From the NCBI GenBank assembly GCA_012861695.1, contig JAAOOA010001122.1, positions 62,001-126,000 on the forward strand: a stretch of 64,000 nucleotides of DNA, in the 5' to 3' direction. Both the position numbers and the translations under genes were made by a program. Within the stretch, counting starts at the first letter, position 1; each line of letters opens with the position of its first letter. Source of the DNA: Trematomus loennbergii (Eukaryota > Chordata > Actinopteri > Perciformes > Nototheniidae). The notes under the pieces were generated by a model. That model did no database searches. It was given only the letters and a program-made list of their open reading frames with translations, and was not told the DNA's origin. Below are positions 11,394-23,345 of the stretch, in pieces.

Positions 11394-12900
11394 TGATACA
11401 GAGAACATGAATCCCTCATGAAATATTTGATTGCAACTTTCCTAGGGTCAACAGCGGTCTTTATTTTGACTGATCCGTGGATTGACCCTAAACTTACTGA
11501 AGCGCCAGGCGCTGGAAAAGATTCTAATACTCTTACGTTAGCATGCTAAACTAAAAAGGTAAACATTATAGATGTTTTCTACCTATGGACCTGAGTTATT
11601 TGATTCTCTCTTCATCATTGTCTGCAGAGTACCGTATATCAGGTTTAACTGGATACCACCTCACACCGTGGAGACATATGGGCTTCCTGTTTGCCTCCCC
11701 TCAGGGTTTGAAATATGTAGTGGCCTGTATAGTGCATGACAACATTAGTATGAACAGTAACATCAATCTCGCCTCTCTAACATATGAGCAGTGATCCACT
11801 ATAACATATGGATGAAGGGACAGGAGGGAAAAGGCGTGTGAAGGCTCTGATTGTTAGGAGAGGATGGATTTTAGAGGGGAAAGTCAATTACGGCCCACGA
11901 AGCACTTGGTTAAAATATCAAGGTCGCCATACGGTGTTAGAACCTGTATCCGTGCTGTGTCAAAGTGCAATTTTTCACCGCTCTTTGTCTCTCTGGAGGT
12001 TAAACCCATTTGGGCTTCATTTATTAACCCTAAAGTGCTGCTGCTGGCAGGAGCCGGGCTCTCAGTGCCGAGGGGCTGGAGGGGGGGGGGCCACGCAGAG
12101 GTCGGCCACAGGGAGAGAACTCAGTATGTGCGTGGATGTGAATGTGTTGTGTGTATGTATGCGCATGCACACTTAAGTGATACTCCATCCATCCAGCTAA
12201 TGGAGTAACATTTACGGTGTGATGGAGCGGGGGCCACTGAAATCACACAAAAACTCAATCTGCGCTTATTGTCAATAAACATTAGCGAGATCATTAAGGG
12301 AAAGCAGGGACGGTTTGTGTTTTGATCACAATAATGACACAGTGCTTTTGGAGATAAAAAATCAATGGAGCCCAGCATCTTGCTGAGACACTGTCTTCAG
12401 ACGTCTTTCCTTTCCCGCCTCAGAGGGCAGAGGTGAAGGTCACTCTATTACTCCATTAATAAGGAGCCATGTTCCTTGTGGAGGATTGAATCTGTTAAAG
12501 TATGTGTGAAGCAGTTCTCTATGTGTCTCTGGCTTAAGGTTATGGTAGTTTTAAAGTGTGTGTAACAGGACTCTCTTTCAAAGACTTGTGTCACTGGGGC
12601 ATGGATCTATAACACATTATGATGGCAGATCCTAAACAATACAGTATTCACATCAATTATAATTCTTTAGAAATATTGTTTTAAATTGTCTTACATGATT
12701 ATACAAAGGTTTTCTAAAGCCTCATAAATGCATTATCATGTCAACAATGCCATTATCTTTGAATGTATTTTAGACATCATCTTCATAAAAAGTTACCAGT
12801 ATTTAAAAAACTACTTGTACCGAGTATGTAGACAATTCCTAACATCAAATTGATCTGTAACATGTAATTAAGTTGCAATAGATAGCTTCCCCATCAATTT
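11394..12900. other. No recognisable gene; possible low-copy sequence
   Basis: Several ORFs of 69-122 codons occur but none shows a recognisable domain or convincing coding bias. A G-rich run and CA/TG-rich sequence lie near 12080-12170. Positions 12319-12381 recur almost identically at 23735-23796 (see that entry). The rest may be non-repetitive intergenic or intronic DNA. Confidence 0.45.
12319..12381 (+). repeat. 62-bp block shared with 23735-23796
   Basis: 'gatcacaataatgacacagt' and 'aaatcaatgga[g/a]cccagc' are found in both places with about one mismatch, while the flanks differ. It could be part of a dispersed element or a small duplication. Confidence 0.75.
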
Positions 12901-12904
12901 CCAA

Positions 12905-14965
12905 GTGCTAATACCTGCACTACTTCTAACCTCGGATCACTTTTTCATATCATTCTCTCTACCCCTTTCCAAACATAACAAACTAATCTCTTCTAACTCT
13001 GCACCTGTCCGCCGTAACCTTCGTTCCCTCTCCCCCTCTACTCTTACCTCATCGGTGCTCTCAGCCCTCCCTTCGTCTGACTCGTTCCAACTTCTGCCTC
13101 CAAACTCTGCTGCAGAAACTCTCCTCTCTACTCTTTCATCCGCACTGGACTCTCTCTGTCCTCTCACATCTCGGCAGGTCGTCCCCTCCTGCTCTCCTGG
13201 CTAAATGACGCACTGCGTGCTAATAGAACCATCCTTCGGGCAGCTGAGCGGAAATGGTGGAAATCCAAACAGCCTGACGACCTCCTAACCTATCAAGCTT
13301 CCTCTCCCTTTCTCTGCTTCGATCTCTCAGGCAAAAAGCACTTTCTTTCAAGATAAGATCCATTCTTCCTATTCCAATCCCAAAAAACTATTTTCTATCT
13401 TCTCCACCTCCTGGACCCCCCCAGAGCCCCTTCCCCCTCCTCCCTTCTTCCAAGCGACTTCGTTAACTACTTTGAAAAAAGGTTGATGATATTCGCTCTT
13501 CTTTTTCTGACTCACCTTTACTCACCGCTGGGTCACCAGACCCTCCCTTCACCCACACACTAACCTCCTTTTCCCCTCTCTCTCCAAGTGAGGTTCTTAC
13601 CCTCATTACCTCTGCCTGTCCTACCACCGGTCCTCTGGACCCTATCCCCTCAAACCTCCTTCAAACTATCGCTCCTGATATTCTACAGTTTTTCACCCAT
13701 TTCATCAACACTTCTCTAACTTCTGGTCACTTTCCAAACAGTCTCAAGGAGGCAAGAGTAAACCCTCTCCTAAAGAAACCCACTCTCAACCCGTCCGATG
13801 TTATAAACTACAGGCCTGTCTCTCTCCTCCCGTTCCTGTCTAAAACACTTGAACGCGCTGTCTTTAAACAACTCTCCTGTTATCTCCATCAGAACAACCT
13901 TCTTAATCCGCACCAGTCTGGTTTCAAGGCAGGTCACTCCACAGAAACTGCTCTCCTCGCTGTCTCTGAGGAACTGCACACTGCTAAAGCAGCCTCCCTC
14001 TCCTCTGTCATCATTTTTGGACCTGTCTGCTGCATTCGACACGGAGAACCATCAGATCCTCCTTCGCTCTCTCCAAGAACTTGGAGTTTCAGGCTCTGCA
14101 CTTTCCCTCCTCACCTCAAACCTTGAAGACCGCACCTACAGGGTAACTTGGAGAGGGTCAGAGTCCGACCTTGTCAATTAACTACAGGGGTCCCTCAGGG
14201 CTCTGTCTTTGGTCCCCTCCTCTTTTCTCTGTACACAAACTCGCTCTGATCGGTCATTAGCCTGAATGGTTTTTCATACCATTGCTATGCTGACTACACC
14301 AATTAATTCTGTCTTTTCCCCGTTCTGAAACCCAGGTCGTCGCACGCATCTCTGCTTGTCTAGCTGACATCTCTCAGTGGATGTCTGCTCACCACCTCAA
14401 GCTCAACCTTGACAAGACTGAGCTGCTTTTTCTTCCAGGAAAAGAGTGTCCCACTCTGACCTAATAATCAACATCGGCCCCTCTGTTGTTTCCCGACTCA
14501 GACTGCAAGGAATCTGGGTGTGACCCTAGATAACAACCTGTCCTTCACTGCAAACATCGCTGCAACAACCTGCTGCTGCAGATACACTCTTTACAACATC
14601 AGGAGGATACGTTCCTCCTGACCCAGAAAGCGACGCAACTTCTGGTCCAGGCTCTCGTCATCTCACGCCTAGACTACTGCAACTCCCTCCTGGCTGGTCT
14701 ACCTGCATGTGCCATCCGACCTCTGCAGCTCATCCAGAATGCAGTGGCTCGTCTGGTCTTCAATCTTCCTAAATTCTCCCACACCACACCGCTCCTCCGC
14801 TCCCTTCACTGGCTTCCAGTAACTGCTAGAATCCACTTCAAGACACTGGTACTAGCATACCATGCTGTGAATGGATCTGGCCCTTCCTACATCCAGGACA
14901 TGGTTAAACCATACACCCCAGCACGTGCACTCCGCTCTGCATCAGCTAAACGGCTCGCTGCACCC
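12905..14965 (+). pseudogene. L2-clade LINE reverse transcriptase remnant
   Basis: A degenerate ORF2 runs along the plus strand in changing frames. Recognisable blocks are 'LRAAERKWWKSK', 'TGPLDPIPSNLLQ', 'NYRPVSLLPFLSKTLERAV', 'HQSGFKAGHSTETALL', 'FLDLSAAFDTENHQILL', 'LNLDKTELLF', 'LVQALVISRLDYCNSLLAGLP' and 'FKTLVLAYHAVNGSGP'. These match, in order, the reverse transcriptase and C-terminal region of L2/CR1-group LINEs. The catalytic YADD box is damaged: 'CYADD' reads as C-stop or ADY near 14285. The 5' endonuclease domain is missing, as in most 5'-truncated LINE copies. The 3' end is cut near 14965, where an inverted hAT copy begins. It is non-functional. Confidence 0.9.
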
Positions 14966-15598
14966 GCACTACTACGGTATTTAGCGTCTACAGCACCTCC
15001 GCTTTTAGGGTTGACGTAGACCCAAACGTCGCCCGGAGGTCCCCGGTGTTGTTGCAGGAGCTGCTGCACTAGCTAACGCTGCACTAGCTAACGTTGTATT
15101 AGCTAACACTGCACTAGCTAATGCTACATTAGCAAAACAAACGCTAATTTATTTTGCAAAAGGTGCAGCGGGCTTCAAACACTTTACCCTCCACTGGTTT
15201 CAACCAAGCACTAAATTCGATGTTTTCCAACCAAATACGGTTGAACTTACACTTCCCCATATTTATTTGTAAGTAGATTCGAAGATACATGAGTTTCTGA
15301 CTGCCGCTAGCTGAAGCTTGGTTGCTAGGTTACTAGCTGGGTGTTCTCCGACAAGGGGCCGGGGGAAACAAAGTTAGTGATTACTGGTTCCATGTTGATT
15401 TATTTCAATACAAATTGTTGGGGGGAACTGAAAGGCTCTTACCGTACTGGTTACTTTGCAGCCCGGACATTTCCCCCAAAACACATTTAGACGCGATCGC
15501 AACACAGAAGTACCTTTCAAATCCGATCATTTTTAAGACCTTCTAAATCATATTTAAGACCTTTCTTATTTTTTTGGTCATATTTAAGACCTTTTTAA

Positions 15599-17581
15599 CC
15601 TGTTAAGCACCAAGCCTGTTTTTCATGTTTCAGGCTCGAAAATGACATGCCCAAAACAAATGACTACAACTTAACTTCTAAAAGGGTTATATGAATAATT
15701 TCTTTTATCAAAGCATCTGTGAGTTGGATGTAGAAGTGTCAGAATCAATATAAATGTTTTTTATTTTAAAGAAAATTCAGATTTTATATAGTAAAAAACT
15801 GTAAATTATAGTGTCCGTCCAAACATTTTTTTTACAGATAGTGAAAACTACCCTTGGATGATGGGTTAGTAGACTAAAAGCTTTAGGAATCCAAAGTACA
15901 ACATATAATAAGTACCCTGTATCAAGATTGATGCAAAACAAGTGACATTTGACCTTTTTAGAGAGGTTTAGCCAAAACCACCCCACCTCTGAGGTGATTT
16001 GGGTGAAAATTTTTTTTTTCTATATCTCTGGCCCCCCTTGCTCGATTTTGATGGTTGACACCTCTTTCTGACCGTTAGAGCCAATAGAATCGAAGGGGGA
16101 GGCTCACACACACACTCATTGTGAAAGAAAAGGTGGGGGCTGCGCGCATGTAAATGTGCAGCAGAGTGGAGGGACATTCTAGCTCTGGCATCTGGAAACA
16201 AAAAAGCAGTTTTATTGCTTATGGATTATCAGAAATAATTTCAAAAGAGGGCACAGATACATTGGATGAACATATGGATTAACTGCAGCATCGTTTTTTT
16301 ATCGTTTTAATGCCATTGAAGACCAGTTTTGACCAAGGTAAGCCATGTTAGCGTTTCTAGCTACTTAGCTCCACATGTTATGATGTACGCTTTCGTTTAT
16401 AGCGTCGCAAATGTTTATCACTGAGTGTTGAGGTTTTTTACACAGATTCAGTGTCTCCAGGACACCAACAACGAGTGGTTGGCTGTGCATCTAGGATAAG
16501 TAATAAGGGAGTATTGTGAGTTTAAGTGCCGTTTTAGGTTAAAAATGTTTCGCTCGTGGCTAATTCAGAGGCTGAGTGCTAGCATTGTGGGTTTTTTTTG
16601 GAAAAAAAAATTAAAAAGATCAGTTAGCTGAGTTTCTTCCCGTTACATGGATATAAAACATTCATAGTTTTATTAAATATTAAAGGAGAGGTGTCATGGC
16701 CATTTCCACTGATCATAATTCCATTGTTGAGGTATACTAAAATAGATTTATACTGTGCATTTTTCCAAACTCACATTGGTTTCTCATACAGCATCTCTGT
16801 AAACTACTTGTATTCACTGAATTTCACTATTTGCCTTTAACGGCTCGTTGTAGCTCCAAAAGCTCCAGCCCCCACCCTCCCTGTGAGCACAGTGTGCTCT
16901 GATTGGTCGGGACGTTGTGAATCGCGCTGAGCTCCGTGGAGGTGTTGCTTCCTTGTTTAGGATACATAGCGAAACACAGCCAAACTCATCCTGAGCACAC
17001 ACAAACTCACATCCGAAGTAAAAACAATAAGTGTGGCTTGATATTGAGTAAGAAAAAGGTTGATAAACGCTGTGAGAATGGGTCTGCAGAGAGAATTTTG
17101 CCGCGATCCCAACTGTCTGTTATCAGCCTGCAGCCAGGGAGGAGAAATCAGCTGAGCTGCCTGCTCCCTGCACACAGATGTGTGTGTGAGGAAGTCCGTG
17201 GATCGGTCAATTTGGACCAATCAGGGGGCTTAACGTAACGGCTCCGCGGACGTAACGTAACGGCTCTTCGGGATTGGTCCATTTCGTTCCGGGTACCACA
17301 TGACATCAGGCGGTACCCGGAAGAATCAAATGGCCAGTGACGTATCTCCAACGAGGCGTTTTGGGGAGGTATTTTCTGTGTTAGAGTTTTACTCGCTACA
17401 GGGTGTACTTTGAGGGTTTTGACTCTACACACCGTTTACATGCATAAAAACCTTCATAACACACAAGGGGACGGGTAATAACCGGAAAAGCATGACATGG
17501 GAGCTTTAAGATTCCTTAGACGTTGTTTCCTGCAAATTACGCGTTTATCCGCCCGGTACCGGGGGGGCCGTGCGTAACAGG
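15599..17581 (-). mobile_element. TTAA-targeting (piggyBac-like) element, copy 1
   Basis: Ends are CCTGTTAAGC and GCGTAACAGG, flanked on both sides by TTAA (15595-15598 and 17582-17585). The intact hAT copy at 23874-25834 shows the empty site with a single TTAA, proving the boundaries. The element is inverted relative to the copy at 33394-34554 and shares long internal blocks with it, such as 'gtaccctgtatcaagattga'. No transposase is seen. A second TTAA-type element (16684-17505) is nested inside. The TTAA target suggests piggyBac or Kolobok mobilisation. Confidence 0.88.
16684..17505. mobile_element. Nested 822-bp TTAA-type MITE
   Basis: Flanked by TTAA at 16680-16683 and 17506-17509. The ends 'aggagaggtgtcatgg' and 'catgacatgggagct' are imperfect inverted repeats. 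A truncated relative lies at 62843-63125, inverted and also next to a TTAA. ORFs of 60-100 codons in all frames have no recognisable motif. Confidence 0.8.
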
Positions 17582-17643
17582 TTAAGGCCTTAAATTCAGA
17601 TTATCAAATTTAAGACTTTTTAAGACCCCGCGGGAACCCTGTG

Positions 17644-17943
17644 AATGTGTGGACTGCGTACCATTCTGAGAGGCTATATCAGCATCAAAAGTATCCACAA
17701 TAGCCTGAACTAGACCATCGTCAGCATTAAATATGCCTGACAATTTGAAATCTGCTACTGCTGCCTGAGATGCTGATTTCTTGAACCTGCGATACTCTGT
17801 GTATGAACAACATACACCATAGGAATACATGCTATTGATAAGCTTCTTGGACTCTACCATTTTTCCTGCTAGGTCTACTTGCAAACAAGTTGCCTGAGAC
17901 TTGAGAGTACTAGTGACAATTGAACCTACAGATGTAGCATCTT
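17644..17943 (-). pseudogene. Fragment of an uncharacterised multicopy fish protein
   Basis: The reverse strand is open for about 100 codons. It reads 'SIVTSTLKSQATCLQVDLAG', then 'INSMYSYGVCCSYTEYRRF' and 'DGLVQAIVDTFDADIASQNG'. It resembles a repetitive, uncharacterised teleost protein family in which a similar 'G...SYxEVRRF' segment precedes an acidic 'D.DN/ADI' segment; this is from memory and the function is unknown. One end is cut by the terminus of the inverted hAT copy (17643) and the other by the 180-bp repeat at 17936-18110. It is only a fragment with no start or splice signals visible. Confidence 0.45.
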
Positions 17944-18110
17944 ATTTCAGACTCCAGCTTACAGCTTCCTGCCACCTGCCTGCTACCTGCCTAAGACCTG
18001 CCTAAGGCCGTATCTGGGAATGTTAAGCCCTCCCACTATTTTCCAAGAGGGTGTTGCCAAATTTTCAATTTCAGGATTTAACCAGGAGATGGCGCTTCAT
18101 TCACAAATAC
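17936..18110 (+). repeat. Dispersed 180-bp repeat, second copy
   Basis: Reverse complement of 4354-4540, including 'aaccaggagatggcgctt' and 'ctgcctgctacctgcctaag'. It separates two gene fragments of opposite orientation. Confidence 0.7.
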
Positions 18111-18249
18111 AGAAAGACAACTTTTCATGGACTTTCAGTTTTGTTTAGAAGAGCATTTGAACACATCAATATTTTAGATCAAATAAAGTATATCTAATCT
18201 TATAATTCAATAATATATAGTCTTTATATAAATAATCATAATAATTACA

Positions 18250-18697
18250 CAACTTCAAAAATCTTTGCAAAACTCTGTCAGAGACACCAACTTCTGCAAG
18301 CCTATTTGAGTGCAGGCAACCTTTTTCCTCCAACTATACAAGTAGAAAAGGGTACAGAGTTTTATGTAAATGATTACAATGACAGGATAAGGGCCTCTGT
18401 AGCCAGTTATACATTTGAGTCACAGTCTGCAGTGGCTTGTAACAATGTCACAGTGAAAGGCACTGTATACAGAAAAGGGATGTTTGTTTTGCTTGGGAAC
18501 AATGATGAAGAACTTAATGTTGGGAAAATTCACTTGGTCATTGGTCTCCATGATTCTGTGCACTTTGTGACTGAGAAACACACTTTTGTGAAGTTGAGAG
18601 ACATGGGCATCTACTGTGAATTAGGAGCAGCCCAAGAGGATTATGTTTGTATCAAGCATGACGATTTGCTTGACTACTATCCTCTTCCAGCTTACTA
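18250..18697 (+). pseudogene. C-terminal part of an uncharacterised multicopy fish protein
   Basis: The frame from 18306 gives 130 residues including 'FYVNDYNDRIRASVA', 'VTVKGTVYRKGMFVLL', 'VGKIHLVIGLHDSVHFVTEK' and 'HDDLLDYYPLPAY'. Upstream bases in a neighbouring frame add 'NFKNLCKTLSE' and 'HQLLQAYLSAG', so a one-base frameshift lies near 18288. After the stop the same frame continues 'VYDLSLIALHHSFP', suggesting the stop replaced a sense codon. This matches the C-terminal part of a multicopy teleost protein of unknown function that I recall only loosely. No domain assignment is possible. It may belong to the same family as the fragment at 17644-17943 on the other strand. Confidence 0.5.
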
Positions 18698-18719
18698 AGT
18701 ATATGACCTGTCACTAATT

Positions 18720-19330
18720 GCTCTCCACCATTCTTTTCCAGAGGCGGTTTAAACAGTCAGATGACAAAAGCAGACAGGACAGTGACTAGTGGAGCAGGCT
18801 GTTGAGGTAAAAAGATCCCATACCTAAAGGGGCAAAAGATGTGTTAACCAGAGAAAATGAAGTAGTTCTCTTTTTGATATTTTGTAGTAGTTACATAGTT
18901 TGATGACCATTTGTTGGTGGCTTATTTGGATTATCAAATTAAGCTTATAGTCATGAATCACTACAAAATTGCTATATAGTTGATGTAACTTATACCACAA
19001 CATTTGGTCATGCATTTAGCAGCCAACCTTAAAGTAGTTTTAAAATATGTCTTGGTAAGCTGTATTTAAAAAAAAACTGTACATGGGAAGCCAGAAAGTT
19101 ACGAGAGTAAAAAAAATGCATGGTTGATTGTTATTTTCATAGTATTTGTTGGCAGTAAGCAATGCATTTAAAACACTAGCCTTATCCTTAACGATTATAA
19201 CACATACTGTCAGGTGTTTCGGGGGCAAGTGTAGGCTTTTCAGTTGTGATTAATGGATGGAAGTAATGCAATTGGAAACAAACTGACAAGTATGGAATAC
19301 TGTGCACTGCAGTAATTGATTTATGTTTGA
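18720..19330. other. No gene seen
   Basis: AT-rich spacer between two gene fragments. Short ORFs here have no recognisable motif. Confidence 0.5.
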
Positions 19331-19341
19331 CACACTAGATA

Positions 19342-21892
19342 ATGAATCGTGACGACATAAAGGAAGCAGTCTTATCATTTTACCGGTCCTCTCTGTTGAA
19401 ACTCACGGCCTGGCACGTCATGGTATACAGACTTTCGGGTCAGATGGAACGAGATGCCAGCAGCAATTCGAATTGCAGTGGCAGATCAAAAAGACCATCA
19501 CCAGGGGACAGAAGAGATATGGTGAAGGTAGTGGTGGACCAAATGTTAGAGCATGAACCCAACCCAACCAGAGCAATGTGTCACAGCATCGCACGGAGTA
19601 TTATAAGGGAGTCTCCGAAAACTTTTGGTGATGTCGGAAAAAAAGGAGACATTCTTGGAGATGGCTGTCACTCTCTTCTTCAGCAAATTAAAACAAGAGT
19701 GGAATACAAAAATAGACAAAATGTTCTTGCACGGCGACGCAGAGAGAGACGGCCCTGCAATGTGGCGGCAGAGAGGGCCAGAGTAATAGCAAGAGGCCCT
19801 GTGGATCAGTGCGGATGTGTGAGGTGATGTCCTGAAGAACTTCCTGCTGGAGACAGAGGCAACCTTGGATGAAATCAAAAGGCAACTATGCAACATGTAC
19901 TCAGAGGAGGGATCGGTGGGTCAGAGAGAGCTGAACCTCTGATGGAGAAGACATACGTTATCCAGCGCCGTTACCTTAACAGTTTGCCTGCATCGAAGGC
20001 ATTAAAGGGGAATGGCCTTTTCTCTTCTCACAAAGAGGCCTGTACTCCCACTTTGGTCTGCTGACGGACATTTCCATCCTCATGAAGTTGCAAGAGGCCC
20101 TGAACAACAAAGGCAGTACTGTCATTCGGTTCTGCCAGGAACTCAACCACCATCCAGGAATCGAGGACGTCCTGGCTAATTACGTGCCAGAGGTGTCAGA
20201 CAAGGCTACATGCATCCTTCTGCTCCTAATGGCATACTTCAAAGAGCCGAAGAATGCCATCATGCTTGAGACTGATGTAAGTGGTTCAAAAGGTTGTGAT
20301 TGCATTAGACAGAACTATATGTTATCTTTCACACTTGCATACATTTAATCCCATTCATTCACATTATGACACAACGTTCTTTTTAATTAACTTCTAAATT
20401 AGTGGGACCGGTGGACTGACTCTTATGCACCATGTTGAACCTTTGCTACCATGGATGTATGTTACAGTTATGTCTTATTTTACAGCCGTGTGCCACTGTC
20501 GCTGATGTGCAGAGGACAATGGAGCTACCAAGCACCCCCTGCTTGATTGTCCAAGGTATATTGATATGTCTAGCTACATAAATATACCATGTGGTTATTA
20601 AAATAATTAAACCAAAATAAGTAACTACATGATCTTTTCACATAACTTGCTGATTTGACACCTTTTTTCCAATACTGTAGCTCGTCTCCATCTTTTCTGT
20701 TTAAGCACCTTTTAACAGTAGTGCCGGTAGTGGTATACAGTCAATGGTTTTAGAGATTCCAGATAGCTTTTTTCCGGCATTCCAGGGTTGTGCATTGACT
20801 TTGATTTGCTTTGCAACTTTATGAAAATAAAATCTTGGAGACTTAAAAATTGCGAGAGCTAAGAAGGGCTTAATGTTCTCTGGCATGAGGTGTGCAAGAG
20901 ATAATCAATTAGATCAATAACAGTGGTCAGGGAGTGGGTCACAGTTAGTGAAAGTATTCAGTGCTACTGAACATTTAAAACATTCTTCCCTTGTTCCACG
21001 TCGTTACAACAGCACATGATGGGTATCTCTGTTCATTTCAGGTGACATGATGAATCCGAAGGCCTGGATGCTTTGCATCGACCAAGTAGTTGTGATGGGA
21101 CCACATGATCATTTTGTCCAAGGGATAGCTGCACTTTTTGCAAGCTACTATGCCTTCAACCTTCAGTATCCTGAGCATGGGTCTTCCACTCTGGAGTTTA
21201 TCCAAAGGTATTGTACCACTCAAATGTACGTTGTACTGGATTGCTTAATAAACCACCTGGCTTTCTCACCTTGCTTGCGTAGCATATATGCTTGTTTATT
21301 TAACATACAAGCTTGCCTTCCTCATATGCTTTATCAAATATTAATTGTATCAGTGCTTAATACTCATTGCTTTCAGTCAGCATCTGACAATTACTAAAAT
21401 CAGTGTTCATGTGATTGTCTTTGAACAGAAATGCAAACACTGTTGAAGTGAGCAGTCTCTAATTGGCCTTCTCTGCATTTGCTCTATGGCCATTATTGTA
21501 GCAAAACTATTTACAAAACTGTATCTCAATCCTTATGTACGTAAGCAGATGTACAAAATACAGTATTGTTCAATGTTTGGAATGTATCTCAATTTCTACA
21601 CACCTGATTTTCTTGCTTTTATCGCTCTTGCTTGGCTTTAAATACTAATTTCTTTCTTTGGTGCAGGTTTTACTTAAATTGAAAGGGGCACCGCTGCATG
21701 TGCCTTAAAATAAACGATGCAACATATAAATCTGTGAAATTGAAATTGTTGTCTTGGCTTATTCTTTTCATGTGCTTCCTGGGCATTAACCCTGAGACGG
21801 GCTCGAAAGGCAAGAAGAGGCACAGCAATTTAAACCCCCATGTCAGCACATTGTTCCGAAAACTTGTTGACTTCGAGTGGATGTGTGTGTAG
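19342..21892 (+). pseudogene. SAMD3-like multi-exon pseudogene
   Basis: Blocks characteristic of the multicopy fish 'sterile alpha motif domain-containing protein 3-like' family appear in order. Exon 19342-20274 contains 'RRDMVKVVVDQML', 'PTRAMCHSIARSI', 'LLQQIKTRVEYKNRQN' and, after frameshifts near 19825-20080, 'MKLQEALNNKGSTVIRF' and 'KATCILLLLMAYFKEPKNA'. Exon 20486-20555 gives 'PCATVADVQRTMELPSTP', exon 21042-21207 gives 'NPKAWMLCIDQVVVMGP' and 'PEHGSSTLEFIQR', and the last exon, ending at 21892, gives 'FLGINPETGSKGKKR' and 'NPHVSTLFRKLVDFEW'. GT-AG signals flank the internal exons. The N-terminal SAM domain is not seen. The function of the family is unknown; this copy is disabled by stops near 19827, 19870 and 20065. 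Confidence 0.75.
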
Positions 21893-22640
21893 ACACTGTG
21901 AAATGTACTTTGAACGGAGTAATAAAAAGTTTAAATGGGCATTTTCTTTGTTTTTCTTTGTTGATTGAGCTGCTTGAATTTTGTAGTTATGGTAAATCCC
22001 ATTTAACTAGTCAAATTTACAATATACTACCGTATTATTTACATTTGTATATTTACAGTAAATTACTGGCTACTGTGTTGCATTACTTCTACAGTAAAAC
22101 TGTGAAAATAAAGGTAATTACTGTAATTGATGTACAGCAAGGTACCATAAAACCACATCTCTACTGCTATATCACAGTAATTCCATGGGCATGGCAACTG
22201 TAAAGTCACAGTATGTAGTTGTACTTTTATTCTAATTTACTGTAATTAATTACTGTCTAATATGTTCACTAGCTGTTAGTGTTGTTGCATAGCAACCACC
22301 TCGCACTATGTTTTGTGCAGAAGGCAACGGAGGGACTATTTTATTTTGAACATCATTATTTACTAATAAAAACTATTTAAATTAGAGTGTGGGACAGTGA
22401 GAGTGTTCATATTGCAACACTTGGTAACCGTTTTATAAAAGCAATAGCTCACTTCAGGCCATGATATATGTCATTATATCACAGCTAAAGGGCGTGGTTC
22501 GGCCCGACGCGAAGCCCATATGCCGCAAATTGTTGTTTCTTACACGACCACTAAAACGTGACTATAGGTCGTAATAAGCTGCTTGAACAATCAACCTATT
22601 TGGTCGTATGAGTTGGAGGACTTGTTGAGTGCGTGATGTC
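21893..22640. other. ACTGTAAA-rich repeat sequence, no gene
   Basis: From about 21995 to 22260 'ttacagtaa' and 'tactgtaatt' motifs recur on both strands, as in the fish repeats at 40505-40890 and 45260-45670. The rest shows no gene. Confidence 0.5.
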
Positions 22641-22644
22641 ACAG

Positions 22645-23345
22645 CTAGAGTGGAGGAGGCAAAACACAAGTCTAACGCCGAGCCTCTGAATGAGCACTAA
22701 ACGAAAGAGTGCTAACGCACTTAGCACATAACCCACGGTTGAAATATTTTATACTTCATCGGATCTGCACAAACAAGATATCATATGAAAGTATCATCAC
22801 TCCACGACGAATAACAACACACAACTTAGCTTTACGTAGCCAAAACGGCAAATACGTCTTGTGTTTAATGGCATTAAAACGCATATAAACGCTGCTGAAG
22901 GTTAATCCAATATCTCTGTGTCACTTTAAAATGATTACTGATAATCCATCCTCATATTTATGCCAATAATCGTATTTTTCATATCGAGTGTGACGGAGCT
23001 TCCGGTTTTGGGCAAACTGCGTGCGCATCACTCTCAATCCTCAATGGTAATGTTTAGATGGATTCTATTGGCTCCAACGATTCAAAAGTGGTGTAAATCA
23101 CCAAAATCGACCTATGGGTTCCAGAGATATGGCAAATACACCCAAATGACCCCAGAAGTGGGCTTTTTTTTCTAAACCTCTCTAAAAAGGTAATGTTTCA
23201 CTTGTTTTGCATCAATCTTGATACAGGGTACTTATTATATGTTATAGTTTGGATTCCTAAAGCTTTTTGTCTACTATCCCATCATTCTAGGGTGGTTTTC
23301 ACTATAAGTAATGGGTTTTTTTTGGACGGAAACTATAATTTAAAT
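22645..23345 (+). mobile_element. TTAA-type element, truncated copy 3
   Basis: Matches about 33540-34360 of the complete copy, including 'gtgctaacgcacttagcaca', 'aacgctgctgaaggttaatc' and 'gcatcaatcttgataca'. Neither CCTGTTA end is present. Reading frames of 70-78 codons are shared with the other copies but show no recognisable domain. Confidence 0.8.

Larger units (their letters stand above)
14971..17643 (-). mobile_element. Inverted hAT copy split by a TTAA-type insertion
   Basis: The two pieces, 14971-15598 and 17582-17643, are the reverse complement of 23874-24500. The terminal repeat GGGAACCCTG at 17634-17643 is the outer end; the other end was lost against the L2 remnant. The interval 15599-17581 is a later insertion, since removing it and one TTAA restores the sequence seen in the undisturbed copy near 23925. 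Within 15140-15270 the reverse strand encodes a decayed start of the same BED-like zinc-finger exon found at 24258. Repeated 'gctaacgctgcactagctaa' units occur at 15070-15120. Confidence 0.85.

Noticed and set aside
11808..12378. Overlapping frames of 85-122 codons
   Set aside because: Frames overlap on both strands with no recognised domain; probably chance frames.
12937..13167. Reverse-strand frames opposite the L2 LINE
   Set aside because: They are shadows of the plus-strand ORF2, where the reverse transcriptase blocks are recognisable.
15777..16201. Minus-strand frames of 69 and 77 codons in the TTAA-type element
   Set aside because: The related copies do not preserve a common protein frame, and there is no transposase motif.
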